Below, one piece after another: positions 27,745 through 35,992 of a stretch of 64,000 nucleotides of DNA. Numbering within the stretch: the first letter of the stretch is position 1; each line of letters opens with the position of its first letter. Source of the DNA: Synechococcaceae cyanobacterium (GTDB lineage: Bacteria > Cyanobacteriota > Cyanobacteriia > PCC-6307 > Cyanobiaceae); contig CANCJV010000004.1 in NCBI GenBank assembly GCA_947378425.1, positions 1 through 64,000 on the forward strand, read 5' to 3'. The notes below the pieces were generated by a model. It worked only from the letters and a program-made list of their open reading frames with translations. It did not search any database and had not been told where the DNA came from. Both the position numbers and the translations under genes were made by a program.

Positions 27745-28725
27745 GTGATCGTGTTCGCTGAGTGCTCCAGGCCCATCGCCCCGCTGCCGGTACTGCTTCC
27801 TCTGCTGCTCGGCCTGGCGCCACTTCTGGCTCCCCCGGCCCTCGCCGCTGGGGCTGGCTCTGAGCAGCCTGCGGGGGCGGCGGCAGGTCCACCCCAGTCC
27901 CAGGCAGCAGAGCTGCCAGCAACCGCAGCGCCCACGTTGGGATCTGTTCCAGGGGGAGCCCCACTGCCGGCAGCACCGGCCCAGCCCGCCACCCCCTGGG
28001 CCGGCACCTTCGAGCTCTACGGCTTTCTGCCCCTGCGCACGGAGACGGGGCTGGAGATCGGCCAGCGCTCGACCAGCTTCGATGTGGGTCTGGGCACCCT
28101 GCTGAGCAAGTTGAAATGGGCCAGTTCGGGCCGGGCCTCGCTGGAGTACGGACGCCTGGGGGTCCTCGGAGATGTGCGCTATGACCGACTCGGCGCGATC
28201 GCCTCGCGCAGCGGTCCGCGGGGGCTGGTGCGCCTGAAAGCGGAGACCGCCTTCAACGCCACGGTGGCTGATCTGGCCCTGCGCTATCGCTTCGGGGCCC
28301 GCGAATCAGCCCATGGCAAAGCAGGAGAATTCAGCCTGATTCCCTACGCCGGTGTTCGCATCATTGACACCAACTTCGGTGTGACCACCACCGGCAACCT
28401 GCTGCGGTTCGAGCGCCAGGTGAGCCGGGAGCTCAGCCACACCTGGGTGCAGGCGCTGCTGGGCACCCAGGCCACGGTGTTCCTGGCACCGCGGCTGCGA
28501 CTGTTCGGTCGCGCCGATGTCGGCGGCTACGGCAGTGGCGAGGCTGAGAAGCTCTCGGGCAATGCCCAGCTGGGCCTGGGGTACGCCCTGGGCAACAACA
28601 CCGACCTCAACATCTCGTGGCGCTATCAGGGATTGGACTGGAACAACGGCGCCAGCGGCCGCAGCCAACGGGGGATCAGTTCCGACGCCAATGGCGTTGA
28701 AATTGGTCTCAAGTTCTTTTTCTGA
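27745..28725 (+). CDS. Outer-membrane beta-barrel-type protein, unknown
   Basis: 326 residues from GTG 27745. A signal peptide (about 1-35, LLPLLLGLAPLLAPPALAAG) is followed by an Ala/Pro-rich linker (about 36-85). The mature part has alternating polar/hydrophobic strands (TFELYGFLPL, TSFDVGLGTLL, ARLRLFGRADVGGYG) and ends in a run of phenylalanines (GLKFFF), the terminal signature recognised by the BAM machinery. It resembles small single-domain barrel proteins; no substrate is implied. It is convergent with the transglutaminase gene. Confidence 0.7.
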   Translation: MIVFAECSRPIAPLPVLLPLLLGLAPLLAPPALAAGAGSEQPAGAAAGPPQSQAAELPATAAPTLGSVPGGAPLPAAPAQPATPWAGTFELYGFLPLRTETGLEIGQRSTSFDVGLGTLLSKLKWASSGRASLEYGRLGVLGDVRYDRLGAIASRSGPRGLVRLKAETAFNATVADLALRYRFGARESAHGKAGEFSLIPYAGVRIIDTNFGVTTTGNLLRFERQVSRELSHTWVQALLGTQATVFLAPRLRLFGRADVGGYGSGEAEKLSGNAQLGLGYALGNNTDLNISWRYQGLDWNNGASGRSQRGISSDANGVEIGLKFFF

Positions 28726-28751
28726 CCTGCAGATCATCTGACCTGCAGATC
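28721..28751. repeat. Tandem duplicate of a 15-base unit at convergent gene ends
   Basis: TCTGACCTGCAGATC occurs twice in direct tandem (28721 and 28737, 16-base period). The first copy contains the stop of the barrel gene and the second carries the stop of the convergent transglutaminase gene. It is probably a local duplication. Confidence 0.75.
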
Positions 28752-29588
28752 GATGGCGTAGCCGAGGCTCGAGCTCACGCCCGTGCCCCGATAACTACCA
28801 CTGACCGCAGCCGCCAGGCGATGGTCGGGGGCGGCCGCCAGCACCAGATGGCCATCGGCCACCGCCAGCCCCAGGCTGGGGTCATAGCCGCGCCAACCGC
28901 CGCCGGAGAGGTAGACCTCGGCCCAGGCATGCAGCTCGTGTTCGGTCACCTCCGGCGGATGGTGCATCGAGTAGCCACTGACAAACCGGGCCGCCAGCCC
29001 CTGGGAGCGACAGGCTTCGATGTACAACATGGCGGTGTCCCGGCAGGCCCCCTGACGATGTTCAAGGGTTTCAGCCGCCGTCATCGGATCCCCTTCCAGC
29101 CGGCCGATGTGGTGGAAGCCCCGGTGAATCGTGTCCGCCAGCTGCATCAGAAAAGCGAGGGTGTCTCCCTCCACCTCCCGGGCCAGCTGGGCAGCCCAGT
29201 CACTCACCACGGCGGCGATCGGCGGATGGGCAGAGGCGAGGCAGGGGCCCAGAGAGAGTCGTTCGGCCTCGCTGTATTGCAGCGGCAGGCGCTGCTGGCC
29301 GGCATCGGTGAGAATCCAGTCGAAGGGGTTGTGGCGCAGCGTTTCCACCTCCATCGTCACCGCCAGCTCCAGCTGGTCGCGTTGATCGTCGAACCACAGA
29401 ACCCAGGCGTCATTGCCATCGGCCTCCACCACCTCACAGGCTCCGCTTGCAGGGGCCAGCACGTTGAACTGATGGCTGATCAGCCGCTGGCTGACATCGC
29501 GGCGCGGCGACAGCCGCACCGTCATCGGTTCCAGGAACACGGGCCGCCCGTAGAGGTAGGTGAGGCTGTGGCGAATCTGAAAGCGCAT
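28734..29588 (-). CDS. Transglutaminase-like cysteine protease family protein
   Basis: 284 residues with the bacterial transglutaminase N-terminal region (RFQIRHSLTYLYGRPV) followed by the core. The catalytic triad is visible: Cys in RQGACRDTA, His in ELHAWAEVYL, and Asp in YDPSLG. Relatives are cytosolic proteases or amidases of unknown substrate. It is followed on the same strand (upstream) by the unknown gene at 29607 with an 18-base gap, a probable two-gene operon. Confidence 0.85.
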   Translation of the reverse strand: MRFQIRHSLTYLYGRPVFLEPMTVRLSPRRDVSQRLISHQFNVLAPASGACEVVEADGNDAWVLWFDDQRDQLELAVTMEVETLRHNPFDWILTDAGQQRLPLQYSEAERLSLGPCLASAHPPIAAVVSDWAAQLAREVEGDTLAFLMQLADTIHRGFHHIGRLEGDPMTAAETLEHRQGACRDTAMLYIEACRSQGLAARFVSGYSMHHPPEVTEHELHAWAEVYLSGGGWRGYDPSLGLAVADGHLVLAAAPDHRLAAAVSGSYRGTGVSSSLGYAIDLQVR

Positions 29589-29606
29589 GGGGGCAGTATT
29601 TGTTGC

Positions 29607-30002
29607 TCAGCTGAGCACATCACGCAACTTGTCCTCGAGGCGGGAATTCACCTCAAGACAACCCAGCGGTTCGCTGCCAAGATCCTCAACCAGGTGATGA
29701 AAGTGAAGCGAAAACCAGGACAGAAACAACTCAAAGTCGCGCGATCGGGGCCACAGCTCCTGATCGCGGCACCAGAGGCTGAGCTCAGCTGCGAAGATCG
29801 CCCCGTAGCAATCCTGCAGGCAGGCCAACGCCTGCGACTCGTCGTCGTAGGTGGGGATGAGGTAGAGGCTGCTTTCGCCCCCGGGATTCTGACGTTCCTG
29901 CGGCGTCCAGAAGGGGCGGGTCCAGTCCACCATCGGCTGCCTTGGGGTCACCGCCACGGCACAGCGGTTGACCACGCTCATCGGAGGGTCGACCACAGTC
30001 AT
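29607..30002 (-). CDS. Conserved-looking cytosolic protein, unknown
   Basis: Up to 131 residues; ATG at 29979 would give 123. The sequence is mixed with many aromatic residues (DWTRPFWTP, LFLSWFSLHFHHLVEDLG) and no signal peptide. It is probably co-transcribed with the transglutaminase-like gene. I do not recognise a family. Confidence 0.55.
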   Translation of the reverse strand: MTVVDPPMSVVNRCAVAVTPRQPMVDWTRPFWTPQERQNPGGESSLYLIPTYDDESQALACLQDCYGAIFAAELSLWCRDQELWPRSRDFELFLSWFSLHFHHLVEDLGSEPLGCLEVNSRLEDKLRDVLS

Positions 30003-30166
30003 GAAGAGAGGGATGAGGCAGCCATGACCGTAAGACTGAACCCTGCGCGACGCCTCCGCAATCCTGCGGTTTCGATTGCGATGTCCTCACAAGCTGTGTG
30101 CTTGCCAGCGATGCGATCGCCGGCGAGGCAATCGCCGAGGCCCCGGCCAGTCAACCGGGAAGAACG

Positions 30167-30802
30167 ATGAGCCCGCCTTCCACAAACAGCCCATCGCCTC
30201 GGCACCTGCAGCGAAGCTTCTGGCGCCGCCCCTGGGTGCTGGTGGCCACCGCTCTGGCCAGCCTGCTGGCCTACGCCTGCACCAGTCATCTGCCGATCAT
30301 TCCCTCCACCCTGCTCAGTTCCCTGGCCCTGGCCGGGGGGGCGTCCTGGAGCGGTCGACTGCAGCTGAGGGCCCCGCTGCTGGCGTCGGCGCTGGGGGGT
30401 GTGGGCGGAGCGGTCGTCGGCACGGCGATCGTGCTCTCGCGCAAGGCCCTCGTTACCGTCCCTGAAGCCAATCTCGGCCAGAGGGCCACTGTGCTGATCA
30501 TGCTGGCCCTGGCGGGGCTGGTCGGTGGACTGGTGCTGGGCACCAATGCCAGCCGCGCCGACCGCCGCCAGCCGCGCGATGTATTGCGCTCGATCAGTGC
30601 CCTGACCACAGGCATCTTTGCCATTCTCGTGATGATCGTCTTCGTGCATTCGGGCTTGGATCGGGCCCGCACCTTCTCCAGCCGGCTCAGCACCTCGCTG
30701 ACGATTCTTGTGGCCGCCGTGGTGTTACCGGGCTGGCTTGCCAGCCAGTTCGCTCCCAGCCGATCGCCAGCTCGCCGCCCCCCGCCGGATCGCTCCCCAT
30801 GA
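30167..30802 (+). CDS. Multi-pass membrane protein, unknown
   Basis: ATG 30167 gives 211 residues with about five hydrophobic segments (VLVATALASLLAYAC, LLASALGGVGGAVVGTAIVL, IMLALAGLVGGLVLGT, GIFAILVMIVFVHSG, ILVAAVVLPGWLA). The C-terminus is Pro/Arg-rich. Its stop overlaps the next ATG by 4 bases, so it heads a three-gene operon of small membrane proteins. No family was recognised. Confidence 0.6.
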   Translation: MSPPSTNSPSPRHLQRSFWRRPWVLVATALASLLAYACTSHLPIIPSTLLSSLALAGGASWSGRLQLRAPLLASALGGVGGAVVGTAIVLSRKALVTVPEANLGQRATVLIMLALAGLVGGLVLGTNASRADRRQPRDVLRSISALTTGIFAILVMIVFVHSGLDRARTFSSRLSTSLTILVAAVVLPGWLASQFAPSRSPARRPPPDRSP

Positions 30803-31203
30803 CCATGGCCGACCTCGTCGAGCAGCTCCTGGTGCCACTGGCCACGGCCACACGGCTGTTGCTGGAGTGCCTGTCGGTGCTCACTGTGCTGGCGGGCCTG
30901 CTCGCCACCGCCGGCGGTGCCCTGGCCAGTTTCAACCGCCGACTGCCGCGCCGCCCCTTCAATCGTGTCCGGCTCAGCTTCGGCAGCTGGTTGGCCCTGG
31001 CCCTGGAATTCCAGCTCGGCGCCGACATCGTCTTCACCACCATCAGCCCCTCCGGTCAGCACCTGGTCCAACTGGGGGTGGTGGCCGTGATCCGCACCTT
31101 CCTCAATGTGTTCCTGGCCCGGGAGATCAGCGCCGAGGAGGCGCTGGAACGGCAGTCCGCCCCTGGCCAGAGCAGGGCTTTCCCCACCACCGCAGGCGAA
31201 TGA
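30799..31203 (+). CDS. DUF1622 family membrane protein
   Basis: 134 residues with three hydrophobic segments. The run RVRLSFGSWLALALEFQLGADIVFTTISP, read in pieces, matches the DUF1622 pattern (R-x-x-L-G-x-x-L-x-L-x-L-E-F-x-L-x-A-D-I). The family is of unknown function. It is coupled on both sides by ATGA overlaps. Confidence 0.75.
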   Translation: MTMADLVEQLLVPLATATRLLLECLSVLTVLAGLLATAGGALASFNRRLPRRPFNRVRLSFGSWLALALEFQLGADIVFTTISPSGQHLVQLGVVAVIRTFLNVFLAREISAEEALERQSAPGQSRAFPTTAGE

Positions 31204-31586
31204 TGAATCTCACCGATCAGCTGGCCAAGGAACGCAACCGGGCGGCGGCGGAGCGCACCCTGATGGCCTGGATCCGCACCTGTCTGTCGCTGATCAGCTT
31301 CGGTTTCGGCCTCGACAAGATCATCGCCGCCATCAATTCCAGCCGCCTCGGCAACCACGGCCATGCCCAGCTGAGTGTGCGGCTGGTGGCGGTGGCCTTC
31401 GTGCTCACCGGCATCCTGGCGATGCTGGCGGCCACCGCCCAGCATCGGAAGATCCTGCGGCGTCTGCAGCGGGATGACTTCGTTTACAGCGAGGAGCCGT
31501 CCATCGCCCTGGCCACCGCCGTGCTGATCGCCCTGATCGGCATCCTGGCCCTAGTGCTGCTGCTGGCCGGGGCGCTGGCGTCCTGA
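31200..31586 (+). CDS. DUF202 family membrane protein
   Basis: 128 residues. The N-terminus has the DUF202 pattern: LAKERNRAAAERTLMAWIRT followed by three transmembrane helices. DUF202 proteins include a domain found in vacuolar transporter chaperones, but free-standing bacterial copies have no assigned role. ATG 31200 overlaps the DUF1622 stop. Confidence 0.8.
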   Translation: MMNLTDQLAKERNRAAAERTLMAWIRTCLSLISFGFGLDKIIAAINSSRLGNHGHAQLSVRLVAVAFVLTGILAMLAATAQHRKILRRLQRDDFVYSEEPSIALATAVLIALIGILALVLLLAGALAS

Positions 31587-31652
31587 GGTCTTGAGCCGCC
31601 TCAGAAGGCAGCCGCTGCTTGGCTCTGTTTCTAAGTCGTCACTCCGTTCGCC

Positions 31653-32528
31653 ATGGTTCAGCTCCTGATCAAGACCAGCCTCTTCGCCTTGATGCTGGCC
31701 CTGGGCCTCGGTCTGGAGGTCACGGCGCTGCAGCAATGCCGGCAGCGACCGGCCCTGCTTCTCCGGGTGCTGATCGGCACCTGTCTGCTGGTGCCCCTGG
31801 CGGCCCTGGCGCTGATCAAGATCAGCCTGGCCCTGAACGTGGCGCCGCCGGTGCGCTTCGGCATCGCCCTGATGGGTCTCTCGCCCAGTGCGCCGCTCAC
31901 CCTGCACAAGGCCGGCAGGAAGGGAGGGGTTCGAGAAATGGCGGCCCTGCTGCAGGTGCTGGCGGCGATCGCCGCGATCGTGACGATTCCGCTGATGGCG
32001 GATCTGTTCCGTCAGGTGTTCTCCGTCAAGGGGTGGGATCTGGCCCCCGCCGATGTGGCGTTGCAGGTGCTGGTGGCCCAGGTGCTGCCCCTGCTGCTCG
32101 GTCTGGGCCTGAGGCGCTGGTTCCCGGCCGTCGCGGCCCGCTTGGTGGGACCACTGGAGAAAGTGGCGAATGGCCTGCTGCTGCTGTTGCTGCTGGTGAT
32201 CCTGGGCCTGACGCTGCCGGCCCTGGGTTCGTTCCTGGCCGGCAATCTGATCGCCGTGCCGCTGATGGCCGTCATGGTGGCGCTGAGCCTGGCGATCGGC
32301 TGGCTGCTGGCGGGCCCCGATCCGGCGGAGAGCACCACCACAGCGTTGGTCACCTCGATGCGCAATCCGGGCCTGGCCCTGTTGTTCGCCGCCAGCCACG
32401 CCCCCGGGATTCCGGCGGTGAAACTGGCGGTTCTCAGCTACGTGCTGGTGACGGTCATCGTCTCGGTTCCCTTCCTGATGGCGCAGGGCCGCCGGCGCAC
32501 GGAGCCGGCCCAGGCAGCAGAGGAGTGA
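31653..32528 (+). CDS. Bile acid:sodium symporter (SBF/BASS) superfamily protein
   Basis: 291 residues with about nine hydrophobic helices. The N-terminal LALGLGLEVTALQ and the later TTTALVTSMRNPGLALLFAA are laid out as in Na-dependent SBF-like transporters (the E-x-x-x-x-x-x-R-N-x-x-L segment). The substrate is unknown; plant and cyanobacterial BASS proteins move organic or inorganic anions with Na. A terminator-like hairpin follows, before the sulfatase gene. Confidence 0.7.
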   Translation: MVQLLIKTSLFALMLALGLGLEVTALQQCRQRPALLLRVLIGTCLLVPLAALALIKISLALNVAPPVRFGIALMGLSPSAPLTLHKAGRKGGVREMAALLQVLAAIAAIVTIPLMADLFRQVFSVKGWDLAPADVALQVLVAQVLPLLLGLGLRRWFPAVAARLVGPLEKVANGLLLLLLLVILGLTLPALGSFLAGNLIAVPLMAVMVALSLAIGWLLAGPDPAESTTTALVTSMRNPGLALLFAASHAPGIPAVKLAVLSYVLVTVIVSVPFLMAQGRRRTEPAQAAEE

Positions 32529-32561
32529 CAGAAGCAGAAAGGAGCCTTCAGGCTGCGGAAC

Positions 32562-32580
32562 CGCAAGGTTTGCGTTTTTT
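32562..32580 (+). terminator. Intrinsic terminator
   Basis: A short stem CGCAA/TTGCG with loop GGT is followed directly by six T residues, 34 bases after the stop of the SBF-like transporter gene. It separates that gene from the sulfatase. Confidence 0.6.
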
Positions 32581-32695
32581 GGATGGCCCGCCGCTGACAG
32601 TGTGAGCACAATTGCCGGGTCCTACGGCGGCAGTAACCGGTGACTTCGCCGGCAGCGCTGTCGTCCCTTGCCCGTTTCGCCAGCTGGTGCTCCCG

Positions 32696-34201
32696 ATGCC
32701 CAACAGCCAACCGAACATCCTGATCCTCTGGGGCGATGACATCGGCCAGAGCAATCTCAGCTGCTACAGCCATGGCCTGATGGGGTATCAGACCCCGAAC
32801 ATCGACCGGGTCGCCAAGGAGGGGGCCAAGTTCATCCACTACTACGCCGAGCAGAGTTGCACCGCCGGCCGCGCCGCCTTCATCAGCGGTCAGAGTGTGG
32901 TTCGCACCGGCCTCAGCAAGGTGGGACTGCCTGGAGCCGAGCTGGGCTTCAAGGCCGAGGATCCCACCATCGCCGAGCTGCTCAAGCCCCTCGGCTACCG
33001 CACCGGCCAGTTCGGCAAGAACCACTTCGGCGATCGCGATGAGCATCTGCCGACGATGCATGGCTTCGATGAGTTCTTCGGCAACCTCTACCACCTCAAC
33101 GCTGAAGAGGAACCGGAACTTCGCGACTATCCCCAGCCTGAGGATTTCCCCCATTTCCGCGAGCGTTTTGGTCCTCGCGGCGTGATGCACTGCTGGGCCA
33201 ACGACGATGGCAGCCAGCGGATCGAGAACACCGGCCCGCTGACGCGCAAGCGGATGGAGAACGCCGACGACGAGTTCATGGCCGAAGCCAAGCGTTTCAT
33301 CCGTGACGCCGTCGCTTCCGGGGTTCCGTTCTTCGTGTGGTTCAACACCACCCACATGCACTTCCGCACCTACGCCCGTCCGCAGGATGTGGGCCGCAGC
33401 GGCCGCTGGCAGTCGGAATACCACGATGTGATGATCTATCACGACGAGTGCATCGGTGAAATGCTCAACCTGCTCGATGAGCTGGGCGTCACAGACAACA
33501 CGATCGTCATGTATGGCACCGACAACGGCCCCCATATGAACAGCTGGCCCGATGCCGGCATGACCCCCTTCCGCAGCGAGAAAAACACCAACTGGGAAGG
33601 GGCCTTCCGGGTGCCGGCCCTGGTGCGCTGGCCCGGCCACATCGCCCCGGGCAGTGTGATCAGCGGCATCGTCAGCCATCTCGACTGGCTGCCCACCCTG
33701 GTGGCGGCTGCCGGTGAACCCGAGATCAAGCAGAAGTTGCTGGAGGGCCACCAGGTCGGTGACAAAACCTTCAAGGTTCATCTTGATGGCTACAACATGC
33801 TCGACTACTGGACGGGCAAAACCGACAAGAGTCCGCGGGTGGAGTTCTTCTACTTCTCTGACGACGGCGATCTGGTCGGATTGCGCTACGACAACTGGAA
33901 GTTCGTGTTCATGGAACAGCGCCAGAGCGGCACCTGTCAGATCTGGGCTGAACCCTTCATCAAACTGCGGGTACCGAAGATCTTCAACCTGCTCACCGAC
34001 CCCTATGAGCGGGCCGATATCACCTCCAACACCTACTGGGACTGGATGTTCGATCATGTCTTCCTGTTGGTGCCGGCCCAGACCTATGTGGCCCAGTTCC
34101 TGTCTTCCTTCCAGGAGTTCCCGCCCCGACAGAAACCTGCGAGCTTCTCGGTGGAGGATGTGATCGATCACATGACCCAGGCCGCCAGCGGCGGGGCTTG
34201 A
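32696..34201 (+). CDS. Arylsulfatase (type I, formylglycine-dependent)
   Basis: Hydrolyses sulfate esters. ATG 32696 gives 501 residues. Metal-binding Asp14-Asp15 are in LWGDDIGQ. The maturation motif is CTAGR with Cys55 (C-x-A-x-R instead of the common C-x-P-x-R). TGQFGKNHFGD carries the Lys-x-His pair, and YGTDNGPH the second metal pair. There is no signal peptide, so it is probably cytosolic unless exported by Tat without an obvious leader. The formylglycine-generating enzyme follows 34 bases downstream and is the probable maturase. The natural substrate is unknown. Confidence 0.9.
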   Translation: MPNSQPNILILWGDDIGQSNLSCYSHGLMGYQTPNIDRVAKEGAKFIHYYAEQSCTAGRAAFISGQSVVRTGLSKVGLPGAELGFKAEDPTIAELLKPLGYRTGQFGKNHFGDRDEHLPTMHGFDEFFGNLYHLNAEEEPELRDYPQPEDFPHFRERFGPRGVMHCWANDDGSQRIENTGPLTRKRMENADDEFMAEAKRFIRDAVASGVPFFVWFNTTHMHFRTYARPQDVGRSGRWQSEYHDVMIYHDECIGEMLNLLDELGVTDNTIVMYGTDNGPHMNSWPDAGMTPFRSEKNTNWEGAFRVPALVRWPGHIAPGSVISGIVSHLDWLPTLVAAAGEPEIKQKLLEGHQVGDKTFKVHLDGYNMLDYWTGKTDKSPRVEFFYFSDDGDLVGLRYDNWKFVFMEQRQSGTCQIWAEPFIKLRVPKIFNLLTDPYERADITSNTYWDWMFDHVFLLVPAQTYVAQFLSSFQEFPPRQKPASFSVEDVIDHMTQAASGGA

Positions 34202-34235
34202 AGACCTGCTCGCAGTCCCGGAGCAGACTCCACTG

Positions 34236-35243
34236 ATGGCCCCCCGCTCCCGGTCCGTCGATCCTGCCCGCCCAGGGAGACGCCTGCCAGGCAGGCCCCC
34301 CAGTCGCGAGATGGTCTGGATCCCTGCGGGTGCCTTCCAGATGGGTTCGGATCACCATTACCCGGAGGAAGCCCCAGCCCATCGGGTTGAGGTCTCCGGG
34401 TTCTGGATCGATCGAGCGCCGGTCACCAACGCCGAGTTCCTCAGGTTCGTCAAGGCCAGCGGCCATCGCACCCTGGCCGAGCTGCCGGCGGATCCGGCCG
34501 ACTATCCGGATGCGCTGCCGGAGCTGCTGGCCCCCAGTTCGATCGTGTTCGTGCCCCCCGCGCGAGCGGTGGCTCTGGACAATCACTACAGCTGGTGGCA
34601 GTACATCCCGGGGGCGGATTGGCGCCATCCGGAGGGACCAGGCAGCTCGATCAAGGGACGGGATCGTCATCCAGTCGTTCACATCAGCCACCGTGATGCC
34701 CTGGCCTACGCCGCCTGGGCCGGCAAACAGCTTCCCAGTGAGGCGGAGTGGGAACGGGCCGCCCGCGGAGGGCTGGAGGCTGCGGAATTTGCCTGGGGAG
34801 CGGAGCTGCATCCGGCAGGTCAGAGGCTGGCCAACACCTTCCAAGGTGATTTTCCCCATCACAACACCCGCTTGGATCGCTGGGAACGCACCTCACCGGT
34901 CGGCTCCTATCCCGCCAATGACTACGGCCTGGTCGACATGATCGGCAATGTCTGGGAATGGACCGATGACTGGTATCAGAACCACAGCTCCCGGATCCGG
35001 GCCGACAAGGAAGCCGGGGGCTGCTGCAGCGCCGGCGATCCCCGCGGCGGATCGCAGCAGGACAGCATCGATGCGAACTCCCAGCACGGGTTAGTACCGC
35101 GCAAGGTGGTCAAAGGCGGCTCATTTCTGTGTGCGCCCAGCTACTGCCGTCGTTATCGACCTGCGGCGCGCATGGCCCAGGGGATTGACACCAGTACGTG
35201 CCATCTGGGTTTTCGCTGCATTGTGCGCAGCGACAACTCCTGA
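34236..35243 (+). CDS. Formylglycine-generating enzyme (SUMF1 family)
   Basis: Oxidises the sulfatase cysteine to formylglycine. The protein has 335 residues with the family opening MVWIPAGAFQMGSD, PVTNAEFLRF, LPSEAEWERAARGG, and NVWEWTDDWY. Most important, the C-terminal KGGSFLCAPSYCRRYRPAAR keeps both catalytic cysteines (Cys299 and Cys304, spaced C-x4-C), as in aerobic copper-dependent FGE. Many SUMF1-like proteins in bacteria lack them. The genuine active site and the adjacent sulfatase argue for a dedicated maturation pair. Confidence 0.92.
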   Translation: MAPRSRSVDPARPGRRLPGRPPSREMVWIPAGAFQMGSDHHYPEEAPAHRVEVSGFWIDRAPVTNAEFLRFVKASGHRTLAELPADPADYPDALPELLAPSSIVFVPPARAVALDNHYSWWQYIPGADWRHPEGPGSSIKGRDRHPVVHISHRDALAYAAWAGKQLPSEAEWERAARGGLEAAEFAWGAELHPAGQRLANTFQGDFPHHNTRLDRWERTSPVGSYPANDYGLVDMIGNVWEWTDDWYQNHSSRIRADKEAGGCCSAGDPRGGSQQDSIDANSQHGLVPRKVVKGGSFLCAPSYCRRYRPAARMAQGIDTSTCHLGFRCIVRSDNS

Positions 35244-35374
35244 GCCAGCGCCAGCGAAGCTTCTATCGCGAAATGTGTCATATCCAGCCCGCGAGGCTGC
35301 CGTCAACGACCTGCATGGACATGCTTCAACCATCTCCTCCTTTCAAAGGAGCAATTGTCTCCACCCTCACTTGC

Positions 35375-35992
35375 ATGCATCAGCCAACGGTCCCTGAGGG
35401 CGTGTGCCTGAAGCCCACCCGCCGCGATTCGCCCAGTCACTCGAACCACCACCTGCGCAGTCGATCTGGTTCTGATTGGATCAACCGCTCGATCCAGAGC
35501 CTGACCAGCAGCGCCGTCCAGCCACTGCTCCTTGCCGGCTGGGTGACAGCGTCTTTGCTGACGGCAACTCCCGGCCGCAGTGCTGAGGTGTTGCTCTACA
35601 AGCTGGAAACCCAGTGCAGTCAGGAGGGTGCGGCTGCAGTCAACTGCACGGTCGAGGCGATCGATGAAGGCAAGAGCACCCGCTATCGCCATCACATCGG
35701 CCAGACCATCAAAACGGTGCGCATCACGGATGATCCGTTGACGATGACACTCTGGAAGCCTGAGGCCAAGCGCTGGTTGTCCATCCGCAATGCTTCCGGT
35801 CGCTTCTCCACGAACACGGTCTGCTTCAACGATCAGGATCTCTGCGTCATCAACCCCAACTACCTCAACAGTGTTCGTCAGGACAGCCCAGCCAAGATGG
35901 CTGGACGAGATCTTGTCATGGTGCATTTCGGCGCCGATGGCCGCGTGGATGCGAGCTGCTACGACGCTGGCTGCGAGGTGGTGAAGCGATGA
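35375..35992 (+). CDS. Exported protein, unknown, coupled to the glycine-rich repeat protein
   Basis: The start is uncertain; ATG 35375 gives 205 residues. A hydrophobic segment VQPLLLAGWVTASLLTATPG followed by RSAEV looks like a signal peptide with a late start. The mature part has an even number of Cys residues (QCSQ, NCTV, VCFN, LCVI, SCYD, GCEV), as expected for disulfides. Its stop overlaps the next ATG (ATGA). No family was recognised. Confidence 0.6.
   Translation: MHQPTVPEGVCLKPTRRDSPSHSNHHLRSRSGSDWINRSIQSLTSSAVQPLLLAGWVTASLLTATPGRSAEVLLYKLETQCSQEGAAAVNCTVEAIDEGKSTRYRHHIGQTIKTVRITDDPLTMTLWKPEAKRWLSIRNASGRFSTNTVCFNDQDLCVINPNYLNSVRQDSPAKMAGRDLVMVHFGADGRVDASCYDAGCEVVKR

Noticed and set aside
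32438-34171. 577-residue minus-strand frame over the sulfatase
   Set aside because: The plus strand encodes a complete sulfatase with metal and FGly motifs; the minus product has no recognisable domain.
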